64,000 bases of DNA. It comes from Celeribacter baekdonensis B30 (lineage in GTDB: Bacteria > Pseudomonadota > Alphaproteobacteria > Rhodobacterales > Rhodobacteraceae). Of this stretch, positions 33,142-41,863 are shown in pieces. A program made the translations under genes and the position numbers. The notes under the pieces were generated by a model. The model searched no databases and had not been told where the DNA came from. It saw nothing but the letters and a program-made list of their open reading frames with translations. The stretch spans positions 1-64,000 of the forward strand of contig NZ_AMRK01000008.1 of NCBI RefSeq assembly GCF_000299875.1. Direction: 5' to 3'. Positions within the stretch are counted from its first letter, which is position 1. Every line of letters begins with the position of its first letter.

Positions 33142-33175
33142 CGAAACGCGCCCTCGATTGGGGCGCGTTTCGTTT
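33142..33175 (+). terminator. Intrinsic terminator after 6S RNA
   Basis: CGAAACGCGCCC-loop-GGGCGCGTTTCG, a perfect 12-bp stem with 7-base loop, followed by TTT. It also lies at the 3' end of the convergent membrane protein gene and could serve both. Confidence 0.75.
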
Positions 33176-33189
33176 GAGCTTTGGGTGGT

Positions 33190-33498
33190 TTAAGAGCGAT
33201 CTGTGCTTTCGACCCGGATCGGTTCCAACACGCGCAGCGGGATGTCATCGCGTTTGCCGCCATGATCGTCGTCGTCTTTCCCGGCCATCCGCATGATCGT
33301 GATTGCGAATTGCACCCCCGAAAACACCACGCCATTGGCCAGCCATAGAATCAGCACCGCAAGCCAACCAATGTCGGAATGGGTCACAAGGTGCCACATG
33401 TTGGCGACATTGAAAGAGAGCAGCGCAGCAACGAAGGCCGCCGAGATGGCAAAGCCAATCAGCACCTGAGTGATGTAAAGTTTGATGAGCTTGGGCAT
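33190..33498 (-). CDS. Small membrane protein of unknown function
   Basis: 102 residues with two clear hydrophobic helices (YITQVLIGFAISAAFVAALLSF and IGWLAVLILWLANGVVFSGVQFAITIM) and a polar C-terminus (KDDDDHGGKRDDIPLRVLEPIRVE). I chose the ATG at 33498 because GAGGAG lies upstream. The family is common in Rhodobacteraceae as 'hypothetical' with no known role. It stands alone between nusB's terminator and the 6S RNA. Confidence 0.8.
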   Translation of the reverse strand: MPKLIKLYITQVLIGFAISAAFVAALLSFNVANMWHLVTHSDIGWLAVLILWLANGVVFSGVQFAITIMRMAGKDDDDHGGKRDDIPLRVLEPIRVESTDRS

Positions 33499-33609
33499 GG
33501 CGACGCTCCTCTGCGAGAACACATTCACAAACTGTAGCATATTGGGATGGATTTTCCACGTTCCCTTTCGTCGCAGGCGGCGTCCCCCTCCCCCCCCCCT
33601 CAACGCAAC

Positions 33610-33634
33610 AACGCCCCGACGATTGCGGGGCGTT
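33610..33634 (-). terminator. Intrinsic terminator after the rib/nusB operon
   Basis: AACGCCCCG-ACGATTG-CGGGGCGTT, a perfect 9-bp stem with 7-base loop, about 65 bases past the nusB stop. On the minus strand it is followed by GTTGTTG, so the T-run is weak. Confidence 0.7.
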
Positions 33635-33699
33635 TGCTTCGAGAAGGTTCAAAAGGCGTCAAAACGCGCCTCACCTGTTGATGTGCTCGCCCTCAGGCC

Positions 33700-34188
33700 T
33701 CAAAACGCCTCGGGCCTCACTTCGCGGGCCATATGATCCAACACCGCGTTGACGAATTTCGACTCGCGCCCTTCGGGGTAAAACGCTTTCGCCACGTCGA
33801 CAAATTCCACAATCACCACTTTCGGCGGCGTCAGCCCGGACAAAAGCTCCGCCCCCGCCGCCCGGAAAATCGCCCGCAGCGTCGAATCGATCCGTGCAAT
33901 CGGCCATTTCGCCACCAAAGCACGGTCGGTCATTTGGTCGATCTTGGCCTGTTCATTGACCGCCACTTCGGTGATCTCATGGAACAGATCGCTGTCGCCG
34001 TCGATGAATTCGCCCTCTTCCTCGGTCACCAGACCAAAGAAGAAATCGTAAAACTGGCGGCGGACCTTATCGACCGTCATGTCAGAGGCTTCCATCTGAA
34101 ACAGCGCCTGCACAGCGTAAAGCCGCGCGGCAGATTTCTTTTCGCGCTTTGAGGGCGGTTTCAGATGGTCGGTGTTGTCAGAGGTCAT
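33700..34188 (-). CDS. nusB: Transcription antitermination factor NusB
   Basis: 162 residues, all helical. The N-terminal R-x-x-A-A-R-L-Y-A-V-Q-A-L-F-Q-M-E motif and the C-terminal RIDSTLRAIFRAAGAELL ... KVVIVEFVDVAKAFYPEGRESKFVNAVLDHMARE are diagnostic. NusB binds boxA RNA with S10 in rRNA antitermination. It overlaps ribH by 4 bases, the usual alphaproteobacterial ribH-nusB order. Confidence 0.96.
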   Translation of the reverse strand: MTSDNTDHLKPPSKREKKSAARLYAVQALFQMEASDMTVDKVRRQFYDFFFGLVTEEEGEFIDGDSDLFHEITEVAVNEQAKIDQMTDRALVAKWPIARIDSTLRAIFRAAGAELLSGLTPPKVVIVEFVDVAKAFYPEGRESKFVNAVLDHMAREVRPEAF

Positions 34189-34745
34189 GCGTTTTTCGGT
34201 CCTGTGGATTCACTCGCCTGAGTGTCTTGGGCGAGACGGATCGCGTCGGAATGAAATCCCACGCCCTTGCTCGGATTTGCCCATTTGCGCGAAAGCGCGA
34301 TGAGATGCAAGGCCGCAGCCGCCGCTCCACCGCCTTTATTTTGTCCCTTGGCCTCGGCGCGCACCACAGCTTGGTCGCGATTTTCGACCGTCAGGATGCC
34401 ATTGCCGATGCACAGCCCTTGCAACCCCATCAGTTGCAAAGCCCGTGAGCTGTCGTTGCAGACCGTGTCATAATGGGTGGTCTCGCCGCGGATCACACAG
34501 CCCAGCGCGACATAGCCGTCAAAGTTCGACATCTTGTCCGCAATGGAGATCGCGGTCGGCACTTCCAAAGCGCCGGGCACCTCGACCAGATCCCAGGTGC
34601 CGCCGACCTCTTCGGTCACGGCCTTGGCGCCTGCGACCAATTCGTCGGCAATGTCTTTGTAATAAGGCGCGACCACGATCAAAAGTTTGACCGGCTTGTC
34701 GAATGTCGGCAGATCGAGGATGTGGTGCTGTTCATTCGCGGCCAT
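34185..34745 (-). CDS. ribH: 6,7-dimethyl-8-ribityllumazine synthase
   Basis: 186 residues. Condenses the ribityl-aminopyrimidine with dihydroxybutanone phosphate. Family blocks: VVAPYYKDIADELVAGA, VPGALEVPTAI, the loop YVALGCVIRGETTHYD with the catalytic His, and GNGILTVENRDQA. The C-terminus is longer than in E. coli (about 30 residues, ASESTGPKNA end). The gene lies 3 bases after ribB and overlaps nusB by 4. Confidence 0.96.
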   Translation of the reverse strand: MAANEQHHILDLPTFDKPVKLLIVVAPYYKDIADELVAGAKAVTEEVGGTWDLVEVPGALEVPTAISIADKMSNFDGYVALGCVIRGETTHYDTVCNDSSRALQLMGLQGLCIGNGILTVENRDQAVVRAEAKGQNKGGGAAAAALHLIALSRKWANPSKGVGFHSDAIRLAQDTQASESTGPKNA

Positions 34746-34748
34746 GTC

Positions 34749-35855
34749 TTAGCCCTCCTGAGAAATCTTGCGGGTGCCGGTGATGGTCAGGCCAAAGGCC
34801 TCAAGCCCCGGCACTTTCGGCTGTGGGTTGTCAGTGACAAGGATCAGGTCATGCAGGCCAAGGGCGGCCAGAATCTGTGCGCCGATGCCATACTGACGCA
34901 GGGTGTGCGGCGAGGCTTCATCTTCGAGAACCTTCATCGTCAGGTCTCGCAGCAAGACCACGACGCCCCGGCCCTCGGCCGCGATCACATCCATCGCGCC
35001 TTCGATTTCGCGCGAGGTTTTGCCAATGCCCAATACGTCTTCAAGCGGGTTGAGCGCGTGCATCCGGGTCAGAACCGGCGCGGGCGTGGTGATATCACCC
35101 TTGGTCAAAACGATATGTTCCGCGCCTTGCAGCACGTCGGAATAGATCGTCATGTCCCATGTACCGCCAAATTCCGACACCACTTCGCGGTGGGCGGTTT
35201 TGGTCACAAGGTTGTCGTGACGGCGGCGATAGGCGATCAGATCGGAGATGGTGCCGATTTTCAGCCCGTGCTTCTGGGCAAATCCAACGAGATCCGGCAG
35301 ACGCGACATGGTGCCGTCTTCGTTCATGATCTCACAGATCACCGAGCTGGGCTGAAGCCCTGCCAGACGCGCCACATCGACACCGGCTTCGGTGTGACCG
35401 GCGCGGACCAGAACGCCGCCATCACGCGCACGCAGCGGGAAAATATGGCCCGGCGTGGCAATATCCGTAGCCGTTTTCGACGGGTCAATCGCCACGGCCA
35501 CTGTGCGGGCGCGATCATGGGCGGAAATCCCGGTGGACACGCCCTCTTTCGCCTCGATCGAAATGGTAAATGCGGTTTCGTGGCGCGAGGAGTTGTGCGA
35601 CGCCATCATCGGCAGGCCCAGCGCGTCAATCCGTTCCCCGGTCAGCGTCACACAGATCAGACCGCGCCCGTGGGTGGCCATGAAATTGATCGCCTCAGGC
35701 GTGGCCATTTGCGATGGGATCACCAGATCGCCTTCGTTCTCGCGATCTTCGTGATCAATCAGGATGAACATCCGCCCGTTGCGGGCATCCTCGATGATTT
35801 CCTCAATCGGGGAAATCGCGGTGTCATAGCTGTCAGTCTCTGTGATGTCGGACAT
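34749..35855 (-). CDS. ribB: 3,4-dihydroxy-2-butanone-4-phosphate synthase with degenerate GTP cyclohydrolase II-like domain
   Basis: 368 residues. Residues 1-210 are a complete RibB: DARNGRMFILIDHEDRENEGDLVI (acidic loop), THGRGLICV, RHETAFTISIEAKEGVSTGISAHDRARTV, and HIFPLRARDGGVLVRAGHTEAGVDV. Residues 211-368 look like RibA, but the zinc site (C-x10-C-x-C) is missing: the place of the cysteine motif reads MHALNPLEDVLGIGK. GTP cyclohydrolase II activity is therefore not expected; this fused non-catalytic domain is known in many proteobacteria. RibA must be encoded elsewhere. I chose the ATG at 35855. Also called ribBX. Confidence 0.92.
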   Translation of the reverse strand: MSDITETDSYDTAISPIEEIIEDARNGRMFILIDHEDRENEGDLVIPSQMATPEAINFMATHGRGLICVTLTGERIDALGLPMMASHNSSRHETAFTISIEAKEGVSTGISAHDRARTVAVAIDPSKTATDIATPGHIFPLRARDGGVLVRAGHTEAGVDVARLAGLQPSSVICEIMNEDGTMSRLPDLVGFAQKHGLKIGTISDLIAYRRRHDNLVTKTAHREVVSEFGGTWDMTIYSDVLQGAEHIVLTKGDITTPAPVLTRMHALNPLEDVLGIGKTSREIEGAMDVIAAEGRGVVVLLRDLTMKVLEDEASPHTLRQYGIGAQILAALGLHDLILVTDNPQPKVPGLEAFGLTITGTRKISQEG

Positions 35856-35995
35856 GGTCTCGGGCGGCCTCTTGATCCTTAGGGTGCCTCTCCGTACAGC
35901 GTCATGATCGCAAATGCCAGTCAAACGCGCAGGGCAAAGGCAATGATGCGCGCACAATTGCGCTGCATTTTCGCAATTCTCCAAGCCCCGTCAGG

Positions 35996-36553
35996 TCAGT
36001 CCGTGAAAAACACGGGCGCCGGGATAAGTCCCGCCAATTTCCCGGCTGCAACCCATTCCGCCTCAAACGGCGCATCATGGATCAGCAAAACAGAATCGCG
36101 CGGCAGCTTTGTCCCCTCAAACAAGGCATTCAACGCCGCCCGCTGCGCGCCCCATCCGGTAAGGGGCGCAGGCGCGCGCCCTGCGCGATCAATTCCCGCC
36201 AGTGCGGCAATCGTTTCGGGTTTCAAGGGCCGGTGAACCGCCGCGATCCGCGTGGCTTTGATCTGTGCCAGCGTGTCGGAATAGCGCGCAGGCAAAGCGT
36301 CCCCGACCCGGATCAGCCGCAGCGCGTTCGACGAGAACAGAAACCCCAAAACATCGCGCCCGGTGCTGGCCCGGATCGAGGCGTAAGACCGATACGGCAA
36401 GCCCAGCTCTGCGGCCCGACGCACCCGCATCCGGATCACTTCGATCGGCAATGTCTCTCCCAACAAGCCCTTGCGCGCTTTGCTCCAAGCCACGGTGCGA
36501 AACCTCACGCCGCGATCAAAGGCCGGGCCGTTGTTGTGCCCGATGCCGCTCAT
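35996..36553 (-). CDS. Conserved protein of unknown function inside the riboflavin cluster
   Basis: 185 residues beginning MSGIGHNNGPAFDRGV. Blocks: RFRTVAWSKARKGLLG, IEVIRMRVRRAAELGLPYRSYASIRASTGRDVLGFLFSSNALRLI, and the C-terminal LPRDSVLLIHDAPFEAEWVAAGKLAGLIPAPVFF. The phrase I-G-H-N-N-G-P occurs at the start of various alphaproteobacterial proteins. The family is regularly found between ribE and ribB in Rhodobacteraceae; no function is known. It begins in the ribE stop (ATGA), with AGGAG as ribosome site, so it is coupled to ribE. Confidence 0.8.
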   Translation of the reverse strand: MSGIGHNNGPAFDRGVRFRTVAWSKARKGLLGETLPIEVIRMRVRRAAELGLPYRSYASIRASTGRDVLGFLFSSNALRLIRVGDALPARYSDTLAQIKATRIAAVHRPLKPETIAALAGIDRAGRAPAPLTGWGAQRAALNALFEGTKLPRDSVLLIHDAPFEAEWVAAGKLAGLIPAPVFFTD

Positions 36554-37149
36554 GCCTGCCACTCCTGAAGCCGCGCGACATAGCGCGCCAATGTGTCGAT
36601 CTCCAAATTCACCCGATCACCGACCTTGGCCGCGCCCCATGTGGTCACCTCCTGGGTGTGCGGGATCACATTGATGCCAAAGCTGCAGCCCGCCACCTCA
36701 TTGACCGTCAAAGACGTGCCATTGAGCGCCACCGAGCCTTTGGGCGCGATGAATTTGGCCAGAGCTTCGGGGGCCTCAAAGCTGATCCGCGTGCTCTCGC
36801 CCTCGTCCACCATCGCCGTGATCACCGCCACGCCATCAACGTGCCCCGACACAATGTGTCCGCCCAATTCGTCGCCCAGCTTCAAGGCGCGTTCAAGATT
36901 GACCGGCTTGCCCACCGCCCAGGCACCGATGTTGGTCTTTGACACCGATTCCGCGCTGATCTGCACGTCGAACCAGTTTTGCGGCGACACGCCAAGCGCC
37001 ACCACCGTCAAACACACCCCATCACAGGCAATGGATGCGCCGATCTCGATCCCATCGACGTCATAGCGACAGCCGATCCGCGCCCGCAAATCGCCACGCT
37101 GCTCCAATTCAAGCACTGTTCCGACGTCGGTGATGATCCCTGTAAACAT
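36550..37149 (-). CDS. ribE: Riboflavin synthase, alpha chain
   Basis: 199 residues made of two similar lumazine-binding repeats. First repeat starts MFTGIITDVGTV and has IACDGVCLTVV, NFERALKLGDELGGHIVSGHVDG-type sequence; second has GSVALNGTSLTVNEV and IPHT. This is the classic pattern of RibE (ribC in some species). It dismutates two lumazines to riboflavin. I chose the ATG at 37149 with GGAGG upstream. In many relatives ribD is the neighbour just upstream; here kpsS, wza and kpsC lie between, on the opposite strand. Confidence 0.95.
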   Translation of the reverse strand: MFTGIITDVGTVLELEQRGDLRARIGCRYDVDGIEIGASIACDGVCLTVVALGVSPQNWFDVQISAESVSKTNIGAWAVGKPVNLERALKLGDELGGHIVSGHVDGVAVITAMVDEGESTRISFEAPEALAKFIAPKGSVALNGTSLTVNEVAGCSFGINVIPHTQEVTTWGAAKVGDRVNLEIDTLARYVARLQEWQA

Positions 37150-37372
37150 GCCGCCTCCACGCGTTGATCGTTGGGTTGCGTTAGGGGTAACGCCCCGCTT
37201 GCCCCCCTGCAAGCACCCGCATGACGGGCGCGGAGGGTTTGTTCATCTTTTTGCGCCAAACTGACCCCTGCTCTTTCTCACCAGCGATCTGGCCACGCGC
37301 TGCGCCCTTCAGGTCACAAATCCGCCTAATTCTTAATCTAATCGTCAAAATAACAAAGACATTGCCCCTCAT

Positions 37373-38695
37373 ATGCCTCAAGAAAGCAACATGCGGATCA
37401 CACCAAACAGCAAAACCGGCCCCAAACGGGTGTTCCTGATGCTTCAGGGACCACATGGGCCGTTTTTCTGGTCGCTTGGACGGATGTTGCGCGCGGCGGG
37501 GGCGACAGTGTGGCGGGTGGGCTTTAACGCCGGCGATCGCGCCTTTTGGTTTTCGACCAAAACCTTCCTGCCCTATTCTGGCCTCGCCGATGATTGGCCC
37601 GATCACTTTGCTCAAATCGTTGCCGATAAAAACGTCACCGACATCGTGCTTTATGGCGACACCCGACCCGTTCATGCCCTGGCGATTGAACGCGCCCGGG
37701 CGCTGGGTCTGACCATCCATGTGTTTGAAGAGGGCTATATCCGCCCCTATTGGGTCACCTATGAACGCGGTGGGTCCAATGGCAACTCTTCGCTGATGAC
37801 CCTCACTGTTGCGGATATGCGCAAGGCGCTCGACACGATTGACCATGACAACATCGAACCGCCTGCGCATTGGGGCGACATGCGCCAACATATCTTTTAT
37901 GGCGCGCTCTATCATTGGTTCGTGATGTTTCGAAACTCCGCCTTCCGGCATTATCGCGGCCATCGCGAATTGCCGGTCACGCGGGAGTTTTTACTCTATT
38001 TCAAACGCTTGATCATGATGCCGCAACATTACATGTCACGCGCATGGCACACGCGGCGACTGCTGACGGGTGGCTTTCCATTTCACATCGCACTGCTGCA
38101 ACTCGAACATGACACAAGTTTTCAGATCCATTCGCCCTATGCGACCATGCCCGAATTCATTGCTGATGTAATCGCGGGCTTTGCCTCCGGTGCCCCCCCC
38201 CACCACCATCTGGTGTTCAAGGCCCATCCTTTGGAAAACGACCGTCGCAACCTCACCCATGAGGTCCGTCGCATCGCTGCCGAATTCGGTGTTGCGGACC
38301 GTGTTCATTATGTGCGCGGCGGCAAACTTCAGCGGTTGCTGCACACCGCCCGCTCTGCCGTCACGGTCAATTCCACGGCGGGGCAACAGGTGCTGTCCCT
38401 CGGCCTGCCGCTCAAAGTGTTCGGGCGGGCAGTCTATGACAAGCCGGAATTCGTCTCCCACCAGACTCTGGAGGCGTTTTTCACCCACCCGGAGCGGCCC
38501 GACACCCGCGCCTATCGCGACTACCGACAATTCCTTTTGGAAACCTCGCAAATTCCGGGCGGCTTTTATTCCGCCCGTGGTCGCAGACAGCTTTTGCGCC
38601 TTGTAGTAGATCTGATGTTGGCGAAAGAGGCCCCGGATGAGGCGCTGTTACATGGCACGGCGCATCCTCGCCAACCTCTGCGCATCGTCACCTGA
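37373..38695 (+). CDS. kpsS: Capsular polysaccharide export/Kdo-transferase protein KpsS
   Basis: 440 residues of the KpsS family. It starts RVFLMLQGPHGPFFWSLGRMLRAAGATVWRVGFNAGD, continues with DIVLYGDTRPVH, HVFEEGYIRPYWVTYERGGSN, and the C-terminal FKAHPLENDRRN, VHYVRGGKLQRLLHTARSAVTVNSTAGQQVLSLGLPLKVFG. These are the K-A-H-P and N-S-T-A/S-G motifs of GT107-type Kdo transferases, which start the poly-Kdo linker on the capsule lipid anchor. The ATG at 37373 or a second ATG at 37391 are both possible. First of three capsule genes in the same direction. Confidence 0.93.
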   Translation: MPQESNMRITPNSKTGPKRVFLMLQGPHGPFFWSLGRMLRAAGATVWRVGFNAGDRAFWFSTKTFLPYSGLADDWPDHFAQIVADKNVTDIVLYGDTRPVHALAIERARALGLTIHVFEEGYIRPYWVTYERGGSNGNSSLMTLTVADMRKALDTIDHDNIEPPAHWGDMRQHIFYGALYHWFVMFRNSAFRHYRGHRELPVTREFLLYFKRLIMMPQHYMSRAWHTRRLLTGGFPFHIALLQLEHDTSFQIHSPYATMPEFIADVIAGFASGAPPHHHLVFKAHPLENDRRNLTHEVRRIAAEFGVADRVHYVRGGKLQRLLHTARSAVTVNSTAGQQVLSLGLPLKVFGRAVYDKPEFVSHQTLEAFFTHPERPDTRAYRDYRQFLLETSQIPGGFYSARGRRQLLRLVVDLMLAKEAPDEALLHGTAHPRQPLRIVT

Positions 38696-38967
38696 TACGG
38701 GAACATCAACGGAGACAGCGCGCGCGTTCGGCTCAGATCGGATCGCACTTGGGTTTCGCAGTAGCGACCACATCAAAAACACCGCCTAGCCCCTCTATAT
38801 CATGAGACAATTTTTCAATCCGACACATCCCCTGCCACTGCAGAGGCCTCCCTGCAACACACTGCCAAAGTCGACGAACCACACCACCGCCAAGCTGGAT
38901 TTTTGACTCGCTATTCGTTAGCCTTCTGATTAAACCCAATAAAAATCGGGGCAGAGGAGATTTATTA

Positions 38968-40101
38968 GTGACATTTTTGACATCGCGGACCACTCGCGCG
39001 GTTGCGCTTGTGGCCGTGCTCGCCAGCCTCACGGCCTGTGGTCTGCCAAGATCCGGTCCGAACAAACGCGAAGTCTTCGCAGGGTCTATCCTTAATGAGG
39101 GCGATGCCTTTGTCGTCACCGTCAACGACCGTGTGAACGCCGCCAGCGCCCTCAACAATGAGCTTGGATTTTCCTCCACCTTCTTGAACGCGGGCGAGAT
39201 CGGGTCCGACACGATCGCCCCCGGCGATGTCTTGTCCTTGCGCATTTGGGAAAACGTCGATGACGGTCTTTTGGCCGGCGCAGGCGCCAATGCCACCGTG
39301 CTCTCCGAGGTCCAGGTGGACGGCGGCGGCTTTATTTTCGTGCCCTATGCGGGTCGGATCAAAGCTGCGGGCAATAGCCCCGAAGCCATTCGCCGCATCA
39401 TCACCGAAAAACTCGACACACAGACACCGGACCCGCAGGTTATGGTCACCCGTGCTGCGGGCGATGGCGCGACCGTCACCATCACCGGCAAGATCAACGG
39501 CCAAGGCGTCTATCCGATCGAGCGTCCAACCCGTCGTTTGACCGCCATGCTGGCCCGTGCGGGAGGCGTGGGCGTTGAACCCGAAGTGGCACAGATCAAA
39601 GTCATCCGTGGTTCGCGTGTTGGGACGATTTGGTTCCAGGACCTCTATCAAAACCCCAAATTCGATATTCCGCTGCGCGATGGCGACCGCATCCTTGTCG
39701 AGGCCGACCCACGCTCCTTCACCGCGCTTGGTGCGACAGGTGCGCAACGCGTTGTGCCGTTCGAATCGCGCAATCTGTCCGCGCTTGAAGCCATTGCGCA
39801 GGTCGGCGGTCTGCAAACCAATGCCGCCGATCCAACCGGCGTCTTTGTCTATCGCAACGAGTCTGAAGAGATTTCCAAACTGGTGTTGGGCCGCGACGAC
39901 CTCGTCGGTCCGCAGCGCCTGATCTATGTGCTGGATCTGACCCAACCGAACGGGTTGTTCTTGGCCCGCGATTTCCTGATCCGCGACGAGGACACCGTCT
40001 ATGTGACCGAAGCTCCATTCGTCCAGTGGCAGAAATCAATTTCGGCAATCACCGGTACGGCTGCCTCGGCCAACACGCTGAGTTCTGCCGTCGGCCAATA
40101 A
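38968..40101 (+). CDS. Polysaccharide export outer-membrane lipoprotein (Wza/KpsD-like)
   Basis: 377 residues. Lipoprotein signal: hydrophobic ALVAVLASLTACG with Cys as lipidation site. A poly-export domain follows (IGSDTIAPGDVLSLRIWENVD ... VDGGGFIFVPYAGRIKAAGNSPEAIRRIITEKL) and two SLBB-like domains (VTITGKINGQGVYPI ... and RNLSALEAIAQVGGLQTNAADPTGVFVYRN). This builds the outer-membrane channel for capsule or exopolysaccharide. The start is a GTG with GAGGAG upstream. A perfect terminator comes 32 bases after the stop, inside the annotated frame of kpsC. Confidence 0.92.
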   Translation: MTFLTSRTTRAVALVAVLASLTACGLPRSGPNKREVFAGSILNEGDAFVVTVNDRVNAASALNNELGFSSTFLNAGEIGSDTIAPGDVLSLRIWENVDDGLLAGAGANATVLSEVQVDGGGFIFVPYAGRIKAAGNSPEAIRRIITEKLDTQTPDPQVMVTRAAGDGATVTITGKINGQGVYPIERPTRRLTAMLARAGGVGVEPEVAQIKVIRGSRVGTIWFQDLYQNPKFDIPLRDGDRILVEADPRSFTALGATGAQRVVPFESRNLSALEAIAQVGGLQTNAADPTGVFVYRNESEEISKLVLGRDDLVGPQRLIYVLDLTQPNGLFLARDFLIRDEDTVYVTEAPFVQWQKSISAITGTAASANTLSSAVGQ

Positions 40102-40105
40102 CCTT

Positions 40106-41863
40106 ATGGTCGCTCACGACCCTGACAGGACGGCCGCCCCTGCTAAAGTGCAGGGGCGGCTTTTTTCTGCCCAGCCTCTGCTCATGGAGCTGTTACAGGA
40201 TGCCGGATTGCCCGCTCCCGTGGCAAACATCGGCATGGAACTCTCCACGGTCTTGCGTGACGCGCCCTTGGATGACGCCGCGCTTTTGAACCGGGCGCGC
40301 GATGCGATGGATTGGCTGGTCAAACTTGAATTGTGCAAATTCCCGGTCGCTCAAGAGAAAGTATCACATCCGAATGCACCATATGTGCTGGTTATAGATC
40401 AGGCCGACCCAGTCCTCGCTAGGGCCGATTTTCAGGAAATGTTGGTGTTTGCCCAGACCGAACATTTGAACAGCCACGTTGTGATCTTGCCTTGCGAAAA
40501 TGGCGTGGCGCAGCCCGACATGGCAAGTGAGCGGATCACCCTTGCCGATCCCAAAAGCAACCCTTGGGTGCTTTTCGCCTCCGCCACCGCCGTTTACACC
40601 CACAGTTCCGGCCTTGGCTTTGACGCCATTTTCGCTGGTCACCGCCCGCGCGTCTTTGGCCAGCCGTGGTATGGCGGCCTTGATCTCACCCATGATGAGG
40701 CTCCCGATCCGCATCAACATCGCCGCCTCACCCGCGCCCAAGCCTTTGCCGCCGCGATGTTGATCACTCCAAACTGGCAAAATCGCCATGGCACACCTTG
40801 TGCTTTTGAGGACATCCTCGCCCATCTCGAAGCCACAGGGCGCGCCCGTCGCGAGGATGCCAACGGCTATGTCGCCAGTCATATTTTACGCTGGAAACGT
40901 CCGTTTCTGCGTCAATATTTCGGCTCAAACGGCGTCCATTTCACCGATGAGCCAGAACGCATCGCCGCCCATCTCGCCCAAGGCCGAAAACATCTGGCTT
41001 GGGGCGCTGATCCCAAAGCGGCACTACGGCTGGAGGACGGGTTCCTCCGCTCACGTGGTCTTGGTGCGGCTCTCGTGCGGCCCGTGTCGTTGATTTTGGA
41101 TGATCAAGGTCTGTACTTTGACCCCACACGCCCCTCGCGTCTCGAAACTCTGATCTCTGCGCGCACCACTCTTTCTACCAGTGCGGCGCATCGCATTGAA
41201 CGGTTTCTCACCCGGCTCAAAGCGCTGAATCTCAGTAAATACAACGTCGGCACGGGGGCCCCCGCCCTGCCCGAAGGTCACCGCATTCTCGTCGCCGGGC
41301 AGGTCGAAGATGATGCCTCCGTCAGCCTTGGCGCGGGCGAGATTTGCACCAACCGCGCCCTGCTTTTGGCGGCGCGCACGGCGCATCCGAGCGCTGTGAT
41401 CGTCTACAAACCGCACCCCGATGTCGAGGCGGGCCTACGGCGCGGCAAAGTGGCGGATGCCGATGCAATCGCCGATGTGGTGGCGCAGTCTGCCGATCCC
41501 TTATCGCTGATTGAGGCCTGTGATGAGATCTGGACCATGACTTCGTTGATCGGGTTTGAGGCGCTGTTACGCGGTACTCCTGTGACCTGCACCGGCGCGC
41601 CGTTTTATGCTGGATGGGGTCTAACGCGTGACCTTGGCAACACGCCCGCTCGACGCGCCGCGCGCCCGTCGCTCAACGCCCTCGCCCATGCGGTTCTGAT
41701 TGACTATCCGCGTTACTTTGATCCCAAAACCGGGGCGGCCATTGCACCGGAAGAGGCCTTGGAGTTTTTGGCAAAAGCGCCCCAAGGCCGCAGCCGTTTG
41801 GTGCAAGCCATGCTGGCCAAGCTGCGCCAATTGCGCGCCGCGACCCTTGGCTTTAATCGGTAG
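40106..41863 (+). CDS. kpsC: KpsC-like capsule Kdo transferase, apparently 5'-truncated
   Basis: 585 residues, against about 670 for full KpsC. Normal KpsC has two similar GT99 modules, each with L-E-D-G-F-L-R-S near its start. Here only the second module is complete: LEDGFLRSRGLG at ~309, LDDQGLYFDPTRPSRLE, KPHPDVEAGLR, WTMTSLIGFEALLRG. The first module begins only at about residue 20 (SAQPLLMELL, APLDDAALLNRARD), lacks its L-E-D-G-F-L-R block, and has LPCEN where K-x-H-P is expected. A perfect intrinsic terminator lies at codons 10-21. A start at ATG 40184 would avoid it. No ribosome site is seen at either start. Probably a decayed or single-module enzyme. Confidence 0.85.
   Translation: MVAHDPDRTAAPAKVQGRLFSAQPLLMELLQDAGLPAPVANIGMELSTVLRDAPLDDAALLNRARDAMDWLVKLELCKFPVAQEKVSHPNAPYVLVIDQADPVLARADFQEMLVFAQTEHLNSHVVILPCENGVAQPDMASERITLADPKSNPWVLFASATAVYTHSSGLGFDAIFAGHRPRVFGQPWYGGLDLTHDEAPDPHQHRRLTRAQAFAAAMLITPNWQNRHGTPCAFEDILAHLEATGRARREDANGYVASHILRWKRPFLRQYFGSNGVHFTDEPERIAAHLAQGRKHLAWGADPKAALRLEDGFLRSRGLGAALVRPVSLILDDQGLYFDPTRPSRLETLISARTTLSTSAAHRIERFLTRLKALNLSKYNVGTGAPALPEGHRILVAGQVEDDASVSLGAGEICTNRALLLAARTAHPSAVIVYKPHPDVEAGLRRGKVADADAIADVVAQSADPLSLIEACDEIWTMTSLIGFEALLRGTPVTCTGAPFYAGWGLTRDLGNTPARRAARPSLNALAHAVLIDYPRYFDPKTGAAIAPEEALEFLAKAPQGRSRLVQAMLAKLRQLRAATLGFNR
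40133..40166 (+). terminator. Perfect intrinsic terminator between wza-like gene and kpsC
   Basis: GCCGCCCCTGC-TAAAGT-GCAGGGGCGGC-TTTTTT: 11-bp perfect stem, 6-base loop, six Ts. It stands 32 bases after the wza-like stop and inside the 5' part of the kpsC open frame. Confidence 0.93.

Noticed and set aside
33142-33175. Riboswitch or attenuator for the small membrane protein gene
   Set aside because: The hairpin lies at the 3' end of that gene and downstream of the 6S-like RNA; its position fits a terminator.
35856-37372. FMN riboswitch upstream of ribB or ribE
   Set aside because: None of the conserved RFN segments (AGGG...GGGTGAAATTCCC-type) could be found in the gaps before ribB (35856-35995) or ribE (37150-37372).
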